From: Limnoperna fortunei
Taxonomy: Eukaryota; Mollusca; Bivalvia; Mytilida; Modiolidae
Direction of reading: 5' to 3'
Assembly (NCBI GenBank): GCA_944474755.1
Contig: OX104123.1
Coordinates: forward strand, 14,512,275-14,576,274
DNA: 64,000 nucleotides
Made by a program: the position numbers and the translations under genes
Part shown: one piece after another, positions 1 through 11,457 of the stretch
Position numbering within the stretch: position 1 is the first letter of the stretch
How the letters are laid out: every line of letters begins with the position of its first letter
Notes under the pieces: generated by a model
Databases searched by the model: none
Told to the model about the DNA's origin: nothing
What the model saw: only the letters and a program-made list of their open reading frames with translations

Positions 1-157
1 CCACTCGGTGGTAGAAAAACTGTCTATCTTTGTCAATTAGGATTTGAGTCGAGTACATGCCGCCTGCAGTGAGACTTAAGCCCACAACTTAATGTGTTGA
101 CATGCATGTTATCAACAGTAGAATTACTACCTTAACCACTCAGCAACAGTGGATCCC
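1..157 (-). repeat. tRNA-headed SINE, copy 1, cut by window edge
   Basis: Read on the minus strand this begins with a tRNA-like head (GCTGAGTGGTTAAGG, an A-box-like stretch) and continues into the same body as the copies near 11.2, 11.9 and 37.0 kb, including the part resembling ACTCGACTCCAATC. The SINE 3' core would lie beyond base 1, so the copy is incomplete here. Such SINEs are transcribed by RNA polymerase III and depend on a LINE for copying. Its many differences from the other copies suggest age. Confidence 0.75.
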
Positions 158-764
158 TATATAATTGATATGAAATAAACATCGATGAAAACAATTCCGA
201 GAGGAAAAATTACAAGGTTGAAAATCCCTTTCCCCCTTATGTTAATCTCTCACAACGTTTTTAAGTGCCTTAATAAGTGTGGATAGTATTGCCCAAAAGT
301 CCCCTACTGGCAAATAAATTTTTCGAAATTCAAGGGCCATATTTTTTTCAAAAATCAATAACATTTAAACTGGATCTGTAACTCTGATAGATGAATCATA
401 TATATCAGCTCAATATCTGCAATGTTTAGAAAAAAACTCCGGAAAACTGTTTTTACTTTTAGAAGTTCTTTAAGGTCAATAATTGTGTCAAGAAATTATC
501 CAATAGTACGGACATACGGCTGTTCCTGAACATATCTCTTGTACAAGTATATGACTCACATTATTCGTGTGGATATTCAAAACTATCCATGAACATGATG
601 TTGGCTTACAAAATCTTTATATAATAAATATATAATGTTATATATCATCGTAATAAGGTTGCGTGTAAACGAGCACAACTCGATAACCCCATTGTCAGGG
701 ACAGACAAAGCCATAGTTTAAACAAGAGGGGACAAAAACGGATTTTGACTGGAAATTCAAAACT
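158..764. other. no gene recognised
   Basis: AT-rich sequence without a supported open frame, splice pattern or repeat that I recognise. Stop codons are frequent in all frames. Confidence 0.5.
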
Positions 765-1070
765 GCTGCCACCTGTAAAAAGTTTAAGTTTGACCATAAT
801 GCTGAGGCTGCCACCTGTAGAACTAGGTTAACATTTGACCCTAATGCTCAGGCTGCCACTGTGGAACTCGGTTTACCATTTGATCCTTATTCTGAGGCTG
901 CCCTCTGTGGAACTCGGTTTAACATTTAATCCTAATGCTGAGGCTGCTACCTGTAGAACTAGTTTTAACGTGTGACCCTAACGCTGAGGATGCCACCTGT
1001 TAAGCTCGGTTTAACCCTAATGCAGAGGCCGCCATCTGTAGAACTAGGTTTAATATTTGACCCTTATGCC
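765..1070. repeat. minisatellite, about seven units of ~44 bp
   Basis: About seven imperfect head-to-tail copies of a unit that starts GCTGCCACCTGTAGAACTAG and continues with a TTTGACCCTAATGCTGAG-like half. Unit length varies by a few bases and one unit is shortened, so no reading frame is kept. It is read here as an ordinary minisatellite. The open frame starting inside it uses a GTG start and is not credible as a gene. Confidence 0.85.
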
Positions 1071-1269
1071 CGATATATACGGAATGTTGAACCTTGTTTT
1101 TTAATACTAACTTTTTCGGGCAAGTACCAGGTGAGCTTTTATATCGAACCTAATGCGTTAAGCCATGATAAAGTTTACTGTAACGATAAAGTAACAGATA
1201 ATGAAAACAATTTGCACCTTTATCTATAAAATCGGGATATATCTGTGAACAAATTTCCAAAAGCTCATT

Positions 1270-2260
1270 AAATGAAGGCAATAGACATTTTATTTCACTA
1301 AAGACCCTCATGGGGTTTGTGAGTACAATAACATAACAAAAAACAAAAAGTGTGAACATATCTACATTGAAAACATATAAAGTATGCAATGTGTATATAT
1401 GTAATCAGACATATTTTAGGAATTTAGATAAAGTATAATATATTAAGTTGCAGGAAGTACAAAATGACATTTATGTAAAATTATGAAAAGGCTTACAAAA
1501 TTTTGCAATACCAAAAGTTGTGTATTAATCGGATGTATTCATGAGCTCACTAAATTTTATAGCATTTGGATTATTACATATATTTCTTGGCAGATATTTA
1601 GATCTGGATGTGTTAAAAAAATCACATTTGAACAAATAATAAAAATCATCACCAGTCTCGTTAACATTACAAATATTACAATATCTTTCAGACCTATCAA
1701 TACTATAAAACCTTCCATCTTCTATAGAAAATTAGTTACCAAGACGACGAAATCTACATAAATACTGTCTTAAATCACATGGTAACAATGCTTAATACTG
1801 TTCAAAACAGAAATTTGTTTTATACATTCTATAATTAAGACATTTTGCAGAGTTCATAAAATTATTTTGCCAAGATTGTATATAAATATTTTAAAAAAAA
1901 CAGGCATAAGTTTAGCATTTGCATGTTTTAAAAATTCATTTAATAAAAGATCACTACCACAAGCCTTATTATTTTTCACTGATTTTACAGCATATAATAT
2001 TTCAGCTTCCGTAATATTTTGGTTTAACTCAACATTATACTCGGTAATATTTTCAGGCATTATAAAATCATTGTCAACATCATCGACATGTACAGTATTA
2101 AGAGTTTTTAAAAATGATCATGTAATACATCAATAGCAATCTTATTAACAGTATTGTTACACTTTCTATCACATTTGTTCAATAAGACCAATATGATATC
2201 GAGTCAGTTTTACGTAGATTGTTTAACTTATCTATGATAGATTGTTGATACTCAATATGT
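1270..2260 (-). pseudogene. CR1/L2-like LINE fragment with internal deletion
   Basis: Read on the minus strand, 2260-1854 carries the region just upstream of and at the start of a reverse transcriptase. It includes the peptide VKNNKACGSDLLLNEFLK, which aligns with KLKNGKACGLDPILNEMLK of the large LINE at 41.3-43.3 kb. Immediately downstream (about 1790-1480) comes the C-terminal cysteine/histidine segment (RYCNICN then FYYLFKCDFF), so the catalytic RT core is missing. Further down, about 1330-1270 resembles a LINE 3' end (CCATGAGGGTCTTTAGTG then AAATAAA). The fragment contains stops and frameshifts and is dead. Assignment to the CR1/L2 superfamily is by resemblance only. Confidence 0.7.
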
Positions 2261-2610
2261 TATCATATACTACTTAACACGATGGGATCGATTGTTTCGG
2301 AGTACAAATAAATGAATTATAAATGTATGATTTAGTTTTTATTAATTTTTTTAAGTATTATTTATTTTGGAATTTGTTTTAAATAATGCCTTTAAAATTG
2401 GGTATATCAGGCCATTTCCTTCATGTAGATACATTATCTAGCACATAATCTCGGAAAGTTCTTTTTGTAACACTTGTTTTAAGGCACAATGTCTTCTGGT
2501 GCAATACTACTCCAATTCATCAAAATAGATATTGCTTTGTTGTTTGTTTTCAATACATCTTCAGTTCTTCTGACAATAATTGTACACAAGTAAGAATATT
2601 GTTTCCATAT
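2261..2610. other. no gene recognised
   Basis: AT-rich sequence between two LINE fragments. I see no convincing coding sequence or structured repeat. Confidence 0.45.
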
Positions 2611-3268
2611 CAATGAGATCAGGAGGCTAAAAATGTCCTACAGGATGCTATCATTTACTGTAATATTCCTTTTACCGATTTGAAAGCATTGATTTTTAAA
2701 TATATTTCTAATTTGTAGCAGAGTCGTTGGGATCTCCCATAACAAACATCATGAGATCCAGCCACTACTGCACACAAATAATTTTAAAAGGTTTAGATGT
2801 CGCAGAGACCACGTTGTTTTAACACGCTGTCGTCTTGGTCATACCAGGACGACACATACTTATATTTTAAATAATGAGCCACGACCCAAATGTGTGCCAT
2901 GCAATAGTCCATACACCAGTAAGCATGTCTTCATGGACTGTGCGGACGTGGCCCACATTCGGGAAGGTTTCTATTCTGTAGATACGTATTTTAATTATTT
3001 TAAAACTGTCGCAGGCGACACAATTTTAAAGTTCTTAAAGGAAATTAATTTATTTAACAAAGTTTAATTTCACAATTAATTGTGATGCTTCATACTCTTT
3101 ATTGTTTTAACTACCATTTGTATCTGTGTATATTCTCATATTATTGTATGAGATCACGTTTTAGTATAAAAGGGAGGCATGACGTTCTACTAATTTAAAA
3201 ATTATAATTTTCACGTCCTGAATATAGCTGAAATATTGCTTGCTGGACGTTAAACATCAATCAATTTA
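2611..3268 (+). pseudogene. I-group LINE 3' fragment (RNase H tail, C-terminal zinc segment, 3' UTR)
   Basis: Degraded plus-strand copy of the LINE that is better preserved at 6.9-8.4 kb on the other strand. It starts in the end of the RNase H domain (gatcaggaggctaaaaatg encodes DQEAKN). It then encodes a degenerate C-terminal segment in which TRCRLGHTRT and a Cys-x2-Cys pair are still visible. It ends in the shared 3' core (cctgaatatagctgaaatattgc) and an ATCAATCAAT tail at about 3255-3268. In-frame stops and 5' truncation show it is inactive. Confidence 0.8.
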
Positions 3269-3815
3269 TCAACCATATCAATGAAGTTTTATATGATTCC
3301 TATAAATATTATTGTTTTTAGAATAAGATACATGCTTTTGAATAAGTCTTTGATAGCAGCAAACCACTTTGACATAAAAACTGGTAAAATCATATGATAA
3401 GTTATGTTTAATTTTAGAAATTTTCCTGAAATTCAATGAACCTCGAAAATGACATATTGGTCCATTAACCTGAAACACATATTTTTTAACTCTTATCTTG
3501 CTGTCGGTCATTAGCTTTTCTGAGCTTATGTTAATTGTTGCAAATTTTTTTATCAAACGGTGTGGATTATTTTTAATTACCAATTATTATTATGTGAAAT
3601 TGAAGTTTTATTATTCAATATATTTTAACATACCGGTAGTTTCTGCTGGAAGATTGTTTTTCAAACTGTTTAAATGTGTGCGTGTGACAGTGGATCGTAA
3701 TTCTTGGCTTGCAAATATATTTGCTGAGTAATATGATAGACACACTTGAATGAAGGTTTGCATTGCCTTTCAAGGTCAAAGGCCTAATTTTTAAATATTT
3801 TTTTACCTAGGAAAT
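3269..3815. other. no gene recognised
   Basis: AT-rich spacer with overlapping short open frames on both strands and no recognisable domain. Confidence 0.45.
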
Positions 3816-3823
3816 CTTATCTA

Positions 3824-3978
3824 GACCCAGCGCCATAAAACCTACTTGAGTAAAAAAATTTTGCTCAGCATGAGAATTTACTCAACTACCATGACAACAA
3901 GGGAAAAGGAAAGATTTGATTGGATGAAATTGAGAATAAAAAAGTTCTCAGCAAAGAAAATGTTTATGGCGCTGGGTC
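3824..3978. repeat. MITE-like inverted-repeat element, 155 bp
   Basis: Perfect 16-bp terminal inverted repeats (GACCCAGCGCCATAAA at the left, its reverse complement at the right) enclose a second inverted pair, TTGAGTAAA/TTTACTCAA. Size and layout fit a miniature inverted-repeat transposable element. A target duplication is not clear (ATCTA occurs near both ends but not at symmetrical distances). The short frames crossing it are accidental. Confidence 0.6.
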
Positions 3979-3984
3979 CGGATC

Positions 3985-4340
3985 TAATGAGTACAGAATA
4001 TCAACCTATTTTATCCGAGTTATGCCAAATGTTACTTATTGTAAATTAAAGCAAGTCCTCCCCATTAACATTCTGTCATTACTGTTCTGTGTTCAGCGAG
4101 CCATGTTCACATTTTTTACCTAGACCTCAGATATTTGAAATATGTACTGTAGATCATAGAGGGGTGTCGTTTAGATGGGGAGACATAAGTTTGAGCGAGT
4201 TAAAACAGTTCTACTTTTTTTTCTAAGTACTATGTATATCAATTCAAATTTTATTTTCAAAAATCTGTTTTATATATAATATACAAACGTTTAAGTGTAG
4301 TGACAACCATATAATATATGCTTACGGAAATCCTATTTTA
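3985..4340. other. no gene recognised
   Basis: AT-rich spacer between the inverted-repeat element and the integrase-like remnant. Nothing supportable was seen. Confidence 0.4.
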
Positions 4341-5528
4341 CTACAGATTGCTCATGGGAGACCTAGATTTAGAATTCCATTGGAAATACTAGAATTTTAT
4401 ATTTACAATGGCTTTCAAGTAATTGATGTTGCAAAGATCTTAGGGGTAGGCAAGAGAAAATTAGAGCGTCGTATGTCAGAGTATTGACTGTCTATTAGAA
4501 GCAGCTATAGCAGCATTTCTGAGAGTAGCTTACAGGAAGAAGTTAGAAATATATCCAACTAATTACCTACATCTGGATATCGATCCGTTCTAGGAATACT
4601 AAGAGGAAAAGGACTTATTAAGAATAGTAGGCCAACATGGGGTTCTGTTTAGAAGAATGTTTTTATCAACTTACAGAATACAGAGGCGGACATGCAATGT
4701 CAGGTGAATTCACAAAATTAGCATGATCAGTAATATAATAGATTGATGGGTAGTAGTAGATATTGCATTGGACATTGATGTGTCTCACCTTTGACAAAAA
4801 AGGGGTTTATACAAATTAACAAACTGATATTTTCAGTGTCATAATCCTTATAAAAATGACAACTAATACGTTTGTTGAGGTTGCACAGACTTTCTGTAGC
4901 ATAACTGAAGCCATGGTGTGGGAGAGGGGAGATGTTCAAACCAACAAGCACTATCTAACTTGGCATTGAGTAAAGTTTTACTGTTTTTGTCAAGATTTAG
5001 TTAGTAAAGTACTGAGTCAAATGGAGGCCTGCTTCATAAATTCCCGTCACTGCATGGGTATCCTGCATGCTTAATTTCTTTCATAGTAGCATACCATGTA
5101 TAGCATTGATATTTCACTCATATGGATTGTTAAGCAGGATAGAACAGCAGGATTCACTACTACATGTAATAAGGTCACCTTAACCTATATTTTTGCTCAA
5201 AGTTTGTGTTTAGGGTCTCCATACAGTAAGAAAGGGACTAGATGCAATTTCCAATATAACAGAATTATAAATTTATGTTTTAATGGAGATTTGTGGTACA
5301 TGCAGGTACATGGTTTCTCCAGATTGCCTGTTTATTTAAAAGTCAATACCAACAATAAAGCAGAAACTGTGTTGGAAAACTTTCGTTTAAAACTCTAAAC
5401 TTTGTTGAGGCAGCTTACCAATTTGGTCTTCCTAATAAAGTAAGATCAGATAATGGTGGAGAGAATGTCTTAGTTGCAGACTATATGCTCAAAAATAAGG
5501 GAGTTTCTAGTCGTCCTTTTACCGCAGG
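4341..5528 (+). pseudogene. decayed integrase-like (DDE/rve fold) transposase gene
   Basis: Pieces in three frames read as one metazoan integrase-like protein. First comes a helix-turn-helix N-terminal part (AHGRPRF, then IDVAKILGVGKRKLERRMSE and SSISESSLQEEVRNI, then TSGYRSVLGILRGKGLI). Then follows a weak copy of the first catalytic block near 5096 (YSIDISLIWI). Then come VHGFSRLPVYLK, NNKAETVLENF and FGLPNKVRSDNGGENV (about 5310-5480), where the Asp of RSDNGGEN is the expected second catalytic acid. The family is widespread in invertebrates and fish as single integrase-like ORFs; naming a transposon superfamily would be a guess. Stops, frameshifts and an unaligned stretch at about 4690-5090 show it is broken. 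A possible splice acceptor (ttttactacag) precedes the first block. Confidence 0.6.
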
Positions 5529-5652
5529 ATTGATTGATTGATTGTTGTTTTACGTCCAGCAAGCAATATTTCAGCTATATGCAGGACGTGAAAATTATAA
5601 CTTTAATTCAGTTAAAGAATATCCATCCTTTCTAGAACGAGTTCTCATACAA
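5529..5652 (-). repeat. I-group LINE 3' tail, short copy
   Basis: On the plus strand this begins with a TGATTGATTGATTG tail and the core tacgtccagcaagcaatatt, followed by a short stretch of 3' UTR. That is the 3' end of a minus-strand LINE copy, severely 5'-truncated. It abuts another tail copy at 5653. Confidence 0.8.
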
Positions 5653-5872
5653 TAATTGATTGATTGATTGATGTGAAAGTAATAATTTGATTATTTAAAC
5701 ATTTTTAACAATTGTTCATCTCTCCCTTAGTTCTAAAACATTATCTCGTACAATATGATCATATATACAGATAAAACGTAAGTAAAACAATAAAAATATA
5801 TCACAAATTGCCGGAAAAATTAAATTTTACTGTACAAATTAATTTTCTTTACAAATTTTAAAATTGTGCGTC
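5653..5872 (-). repeat. I-group LINE 3' UTR fragment, second copy
   Basis: Starts at a second TTGATTGATTGATTGATG tail but lacks the conserved core. The rest closely matches 6974-7160 (tcaaattattac, then ttgccggaaaaattaaatttta). It ends where the coding part would begin. Two tails side by side indicate two independent or nested insertions. Confidence 0.75.
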
Positions 5873-6905
5873 ATCAAATGTAAATGTTTCACAAGCCTTG
5901 ATGGCACAAGTGATCATACCTTGTTTTATAGTAATTGCGTTCGTTACACACTTCACTTACATTGTGTATTTGGGATTTATACATTTTGATATTCTGGCAA
6001 TATGAATCCTTCTTGTTTTCCTCTTAACATACAGTGTAATGAATTATTTTTATTTGGTTGATTATATACTTGTTTGTGGTCAGATTTATTTTTTTTTTTG
6101 GTAATAGGTTACATGAGAAGAATGTGTAATTATAATGAAAGAAATAAATTAATAAACATGACACAGATTTTATATACCTAAAGTATTCACACTTTTAGTG
6201 GAGAATTACATAATAAAGTAAGATGACGCATACAGATTTTGCAGCTTTGTGTTAATCGCTTGCCAATACAATTTATCATGACACTAAAATTCAAACAACC
6301 CACCAAAAAGTTAATGCTGTAAAACTCGGAAGTCACATTCTTCAAGCACTGCTTTACTTATAACACATAACTTAATAATTTTGGTTACTAATTTAACCAT
6401 GGGCACATCACTGACATTGTATTAGTTGAAATTTAACAAGACATCATACATGATTTATTCATATATGATGTATTAAGTTTGAGAAAAAACACTATGTCAT
6501 CAAAATGTATTGTTAATTAAAATAATAATAAAAGTTTTATATGTGACTTCGTTTAATGTTAATCAGCATATTGTTGCACGATGTGTTCTAATGTGTTATT
6601 CTGCAGCCAATCTATATATTTTGTTGGCTTTAATAAATTTACAAATTACTCATGCTAATGTTTAATAAAATTTAAAACTTAATATTAATATAACAATATA
6701 GATAAATTTAATACTTTTATTTGATACAAATCTCTTTTATTCAGCAATTCTGTGAGACTAGAATAATCCTTTTACAAATTGTTAGACATAATTTTCAATT
6801 TATAAAGGGTTTTTATTTTTCAATGTAAAGCTTAACATGTAAACAATAAGTTTCCAATACATAAACTGTCAAAATGACATAATCTGAAACTTGTCATAAC
6901 AATAA
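5873..6905. other. no gene recognised
   Basis: About 1 kb of AT-rich sequence without credible open frames. It contains many poly-A and poly-T runs. Confidence 0.5.
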
Positions 6906-6907
6906 AA

Positions 6908-8438
6908 GATTGATTGGTTGATTGATGTTTTACGTCCAGCAAGCAATATTTCAGCTATATTCAGGACGTGAAAGTAATAATAATTTGATTATTTAACATT
7001 TTTCAAAATTGTTCATCTCACCCTTAGTTCTTAAACATTATCTCATACAATAATATGAGCATATATACAGATAAAAGGCAAGTAAAACAATAAAAATATA
7101 GATCACAAATTGCCGGAAAAATTAAATTTTACTGTACAAATTTCCTTTAAAAATTTTAAAATTGTGTCGCCTGCGACCGTTGTAAACAGACCACTGTACG
7201 TATTTACAGTATAAACACGTTCCCGAATGTGGGCCACGTCCACAAAGTCCATGAAGACAAGCTTGATGGTGTATGGACTGTTGCATGGCACACATTCGGG
7301 TTGTGGCTCATTGTTAAAAATATAATTATGTGTCGTCCTGGTATGACCAAGACGACACCGTGTTAAAACAACTGGGTCTCTACGACCTCTAAATCTCTTA
7401 AAATTACTTGTGTGCAGTAGTGGCTGGACCTCATGAAGTTTATTATGAACTTGGAGATTCATAATGCGATTCATAAACACTCTGCCGCAAATTAGAAATA
7501 TATTTAAAAATCAACGCTTTAAAATCGGTAAAAGGAATATTACAGTTAATGATGGTATCATTTAATGCATTTTTAGCCTCCTGATCCACGACTGTGTTTC
7601 CATGGATTCCGACATGACTGGGAATCCAGAAGAAGATAATCTCTTTTCCCAAAGCAACAATAGATTTGTAGATTTGAATAATTTTTAAAATGTAAGGATT
7701 TTTTATTTTGAAATTTTCAATAGCCAGTAGACAAGACAGGGAATCGGAGCAGACAATAAATTTGCATTCTTCTGACGAAGCAACTATTTTCATCGCAAGA
7801 AGAATAGCTTGCGCCTCTGCTGTAGATACAGATGAGGCAGACGGAAGGCGGCGAGTTTCAACACGCTCTCCGAAGACAGCGGCCGAGGCGACTTTATCAC
7901 CGTCTTTTGACCCGTCTGTGTAAATAGTACTATAGTCAGGGTAACAAGATTTAATTTCTGCATAATGTTGTTGTATTATTAAATGGTTTGTGTCGGACTT
8001 TTTATGTTTTCTTAGATCATAAATAAATATCGGTTTGGGGTTTAACCACGGGGGATTATGCGGAATTTCGATTGCAGCGATTTCATCTAAATTTATACCA
8101 GAATTTTCCAAATGAGATTTAACTCGGAGGCCAAAAGGTTGAATTTTGTTTGGATGTTTTTCGAAAATGTTTTGATAAAGAGGTTTGAAAACACAGTCGT
8201 GGGCGGGGTTGCCAGGATATGCCTTTAATTTGGTTGCATATTGCAAAGCGAGCTTTATTCTTCTTTGATACAAAGAAGGCTCGCCTGCTTCTACATATAA
8301 ACTCTCAACAGGTGTGGTTCTGAAAGCTCCAAGGCATAGTCGCAATCCTTGATGGTGTATAGTATCAAGGATTTTGACATATGACTTGCGAGCAGAACCA
8401 TAAATAAAACAACCGTAATCCAACTTCGATCTATATAT
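6908..8438 (-). pseudogene. I-group LINE, 5'-truncated: RT end, RNase H, C-terminal zinc segment, 3' UTR
   Basis: The minus-strand reading enters in the region after the RT palm (KLDYGCFIYGSARKSYVKIL, LRLCLGAFRTTPVESLYVEA). It then has a full RNase H domain: IYTDGSKDGDKVASAA with the first catalytic Asp, TAEAQAILLAM with the Glu, CSDSLSCLLAI with the second Asp, and WIPSHVGIHGN with the His. A frameshift near 7450-7480 separates this from a C-terminal part with RCRLGHTRT and a Cys-x2-Cys pair (CVPCN). The 3' UTR ends in the core gaatatagctgaaatattgc and an ATCAATC-type tail at 6908. RNase H after the RT places it in the I group of non-LTR elements; the exact clade (for example Nimb) is not settled. 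The 5' end is lost in a TA microsatellite. It is dead, but it is the best copy of this LINE in the window. Confidence 0.85.
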
Positions 8439-8439
8439 A

Positions 8440-8509
<70 letters not shown>

Positions 8510-8521
8510 TATATATAGTAT
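8437..8521. repeat. TA microsatellite
   Basis: About 85 bp of nearly pure TA dinucleotides with two interrupting TAG steps, at the truncated 5' end of the LINE. Reading through it gives the artificial IYIYIY peptide. Confidence 0.95.
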
Positions 8522-8864
8522 GTAAATCAATTTTAACAGAAAATATTGCATACACCCCTCCCTGTGTTAATGCTTTACTGACTTTGACTATTTTTCAACA
8601 ACTATCATTTGTAAAAGTTTTTTTTCTACGATCTGTTTTATATGAACTACTCCATATGGTATGCAGGTACATTATAAATACATCATTAACAAAATGATAT
8701 TCAAAAAAAGTAAATTTGAAGTTAAAATCAAACAAAGGTAACATGTGTTACAAATCATTAAATTACTGACCCGAAATTGGTGGAAAAAAAACCATTAAAA
8801 ATCATGGCTATTATCAATTTTGTGAATAATTGTTTAAAAAATGTCAAAATAACTTTTGCTACAG
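8522..8864 (+). other. intronic or upstream sequence of the recombinase/Myb gene
   Basis: AT-rich sequence that ends in a good splice acceptor (aacttttgctacag) at 8864. I see no coding segment here. Earlier exons must lie further upstream or outside the window. Confidence 0.5.
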
Positions 8865-9060
8865 GTTATGGACATGACATCAGATGAATTGAAATTGGTT
8901 GCAGACCATATGGGCCATTCTGTGGCCATCCATACAGACATATACAAATTACAAAGCTCAGTATTAGAAAGAACGAAGGTTGCAAGAGCACTAGTGGCAT
9001 TAGAAAATGGAACCCTTAAAAAATTTGGTGGTCAGTGTTTGGAGTCCATTTCCCTTGATG
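8865..9060 (+). CDS. exon: C-terminal end of a tyrosine-recombinase-like domain
   Basis: This 196-base exon is bounded by an acceptor (ctacag) and a donor (GATG|gtatgc). It opens in phase 0 and closes in phase 1. It encodes MTSDELKLVADHMGHSVAIH, then TDIYKLQ, then KVARALVALENGTLKKFGGQ. The spacing GH..H..Y matches the end of the tyrosine recombinase fold, where a His/Gly-His box precedes the nucleophilic Tyr; here Tyr sits in DIYKL. Similar C-termini occur in a family of long fish and invertebrate proteins that I know only as uncharacterised, possibly Crypton- or DIRS-derived. The Arg-bearing N-terminal half is not visible, so activity cannot be judged. The next two exons join in matching phase, which makes a spliced host gene or domesticated transposon likely. 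The GTT at 8865 is not a start codon. Confidence 0.72.
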
Positions 9061-9946
9061 GTATGCTAAATTTTATTTCATTTTACTCCTGCAGACAAAG
9101 TGGGGCTATATAGGAATATTTCTGTCTGTTTGTCCTTCTGTCCATACACAATTAGTACAACTCCTGAAAGATTTGATGGATTTCATAAATTTTTGTGTGT
9201 TGTAAGTAAATGATATGTGGATTTTCATATGGTTACTTGAAGGGACCACATAGAATTTGTGATATTAATGTATAAATTGTGTGGCAAGAAAAACTGAAAT
9301 GTCTGAAACTTTATTGTGGTAATCATAAAATATTGTAAACAATATCAATAGATATAATTCAAGTCTAAGAAACATATGATGATAGGATTGTAATGGCAAA
9401 GGCATTAGTGCACTATGGACACATTTCCTTTAGGTCATTAAAAAATTTTTCAGTCATTTAAAAAAGTTTTACATGTTAACTACTGTCTGTAAGGGGTACT
9501 CCGGAGAATTGTAAAATCTTTTTTTTTCTTAAAATTTTAATTTCATTTCAATATTATAAATGTTTAAGGACCAAAAAGTCTTAATTAAAAAATAAAACTG
9601 TTTAAAAAAATGCACTCTCAAACAAAAACAATCTGGCTACAAAATATTCACATGGTTCAATGAATTTGCTCAGTTCTTTAAGTCAATGTTGAATGTTTCA
9701 CATGAGAAAAAATGGCTGCCATTTACTATGGAAAATGGACAGGCACAAGTGATTTTGCTAAATGTTTTAAAGAGGTAAGGTATTTCTTTATTCTACTTTG
9801 AAATTTTAGCTAGGTTTCTTTTTGAAGAAAAGGGTGCCATCTTTTCTTGATGCTTACAACATGTACAATGGCAAAAATAATATTTAAAAAAAATCTATTC
9901 TCTAGAGTACCCTTTACAGACAGACTTTCATGCTATGCTTTCGTGT

Positions 9947-9978
<32 letters not shown>

Positions 9979-10772
9979 TAACTTCAGAAAGTTTATGTTA
10001 AGGACTAGATAAGGTAAGGGCTAAAATTGGCCCAAACATTAAACAAGCTTGTAAAATGATAGAATTTCAATAAATCAGACTTATCATTACTGCTGCATTC
10101 CATTCAGTACTTAAGCACCTTATCAACACTTTTTGGCTAATAAAAATATCCTCTGCATACAAGTAAAACATTTTAATCTTTAATTTAAGCTCTTCAAAAT
10201 ACATTCTTCTCTAAAGTTTCATTTTGATACAAGCATGCAGAGCCAATTTTTACATTGTAAACATACTAAAAAATCATGTTTACAGCAGTAATAACGGTTT
10301 CTTTTAACTCTATCAAATGGGTAAAACAAAATTACCTAACAAGCATAATCAACCTCAAAAATCATAAGAGGAAGACAAAATCAGGCAAAAGCTACCAGAG
10401 AAATTAAATAAGCAATGGTCCTGACTTGGTATATGAGTGATGGGTTAAACAAGTGCAAAACCTCACACTTCCATTGCCAATCAGAGTTCTTGTAGTTGAA
10501 CAGTGAATGCTGTCCAAATGATATAATCGGTAAATAGAGTAGTAAACTTTGTGTTAAAATTGTGCCATTAAAGCAAACATTATCAAATAATTTACACCAT
10601 GATTGATTTAAAAAAAAACCATTTCAAATTGGCATAAGAAATTGAAATTTGGATTCGTTTTCATAAATTCCAAAATTTGTAGGCCAACGGAGGGCCTTAT
10701 GTTGCCTTGTCTTTTTTATGTATTTTCCAAACTGTTACATTCTATATAATCCCAAAATTATATTCTAACTAG
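9061..10772 (+). other. intron of the recombinase/Myb gene
   Basis: Bounded by GT (gtatgc) and AG (ttctaactag), about 1.7 kb. It contains a poly-T run at 9950-9977 and at about 9115-9200 a stretch (tttctgtctgtttgtccttctgtcc) of the kind seen again near 15.6 kb, probably another dispersed repeat. There is no additional open frame of note. Confidence 0.6.
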
Positions 10773-10943
10773 AATTACCAAAACCAATGGAAGATGAAGA
10801 AGAAGAAACTGTTGGAAGTGAGGAAATGGAAATAGAAAATTTGGTAGAGGAGCAGAAAGAGGATTCAGATGAATCTGACACTGGTGACATACATGAACAG
10901 GAAATCATAACTAGCACTACCACAGAGCAAAGCAAGTCAAAGG
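10773..10943 (+). CDS. exon: acidic, Ser/Glu-rich linker
   Basis: A 171-base exon between acceptor ttctaactag and donor AAAGG|gtaagc. It enters and leaves in phase 1, matching the exons on both sides. The peptide runs ELPKPMEDEEEETVGSEEME, then a long Glu/Asp/Ser-rich stretch (VEEQKEDSDESDTGDIHEQE) and a Thr/Ser/Lys end. This is a low-complexity acidic linker between the recombinase-like domain and the Myb-like domain, as in related fish proteins. The antisense serine-rich frame is a shadow. Confidence 0.7.
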
Positions 10944-11188
10944 GTAAGCTTAACTTGACTGATTTGGACACACATTGAATGTATTTTTAGCCGAGTTGTA
11001 ACAAAGTTAAACTGAAGTATTATGATCCTAAGGGTTGGCAGGTGTCAACAATTTGGTTTCCACACAATAACTCAGAAAGTTTTTAACCGATTTAAATTAA
11101 ACTTTAAGATATTGATACATATCAAGTGAGCAAATACCCTATCAATTTTTTAGGTATTCCATTAAAGGTCAAGGTCATTGCCAACAAT

Positions 11189-11457
11189 GGGGCCTCGGTG
11201 GCCGAGTGGTCAAGGTAGTTCGTCTACTATTGATCACGTGGTCTGTCAACACTGGGATTGCGGGTTCAATTCTCACTGCAGGCAGGGTGTACTCGACTCC
11301 AATCTTAATTGACAAGGATTGCCAGTTTTCCTACCGTAGGTCGGGGGTTCTCGCCGGGTACTCCGGCTTCCTCCCCCAATAAAAACTGGACGCCATGAAA
11401 TAGCTGAAAAATTGCTGAAAGTGGCGTTAAAACACCATTAAACAAAAACAAACAAAC
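11189..11457 (+). repeat. tRNA-headed SINE, copy 2 (best copy)
   Basis: The head has an A box (TGGCCGAGTGG, 11199-11209) and a B box (GGTTCAATTCT, 11263-11273), an internal RNA polymerase III promoter of Leu/Ser-tRNA type. The body (ACTCGACTCCAATCTTAATT, then CTCCGGCTTCCTCCCCCAAT) is followed by the 3' core (aaatagctgaaaaattgctgaa, gtggcgtt) and an ACAAACAAAC tail. The core resembles the 3' end of the I-group LINE in this window. The tRNA part is too degenerate and extended to be a functional tRNA gene. Confidence 0.9.

Noticed and set aside
972..1229. 85-codon plus-strand frame
   Set aside because: It begins at a GTG inside a minisatellite, overlaps a LINE 3' end on the other strand and shows no domain.
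8437..8551. IYIYIY-rich N-terminus of a 370-codon minus-strand frame
   Set aside because: It is the TA microsatellite read as protein. The LINE coding sequence begins only below 8437.
11189..11290. Possible functional tRNA gene
   Set aside because: A and B boxes are present but the acceptor and anticodon arms do not pair convincingly. The sequence continues into a repeated SINE body with a LINE-like 3' core.
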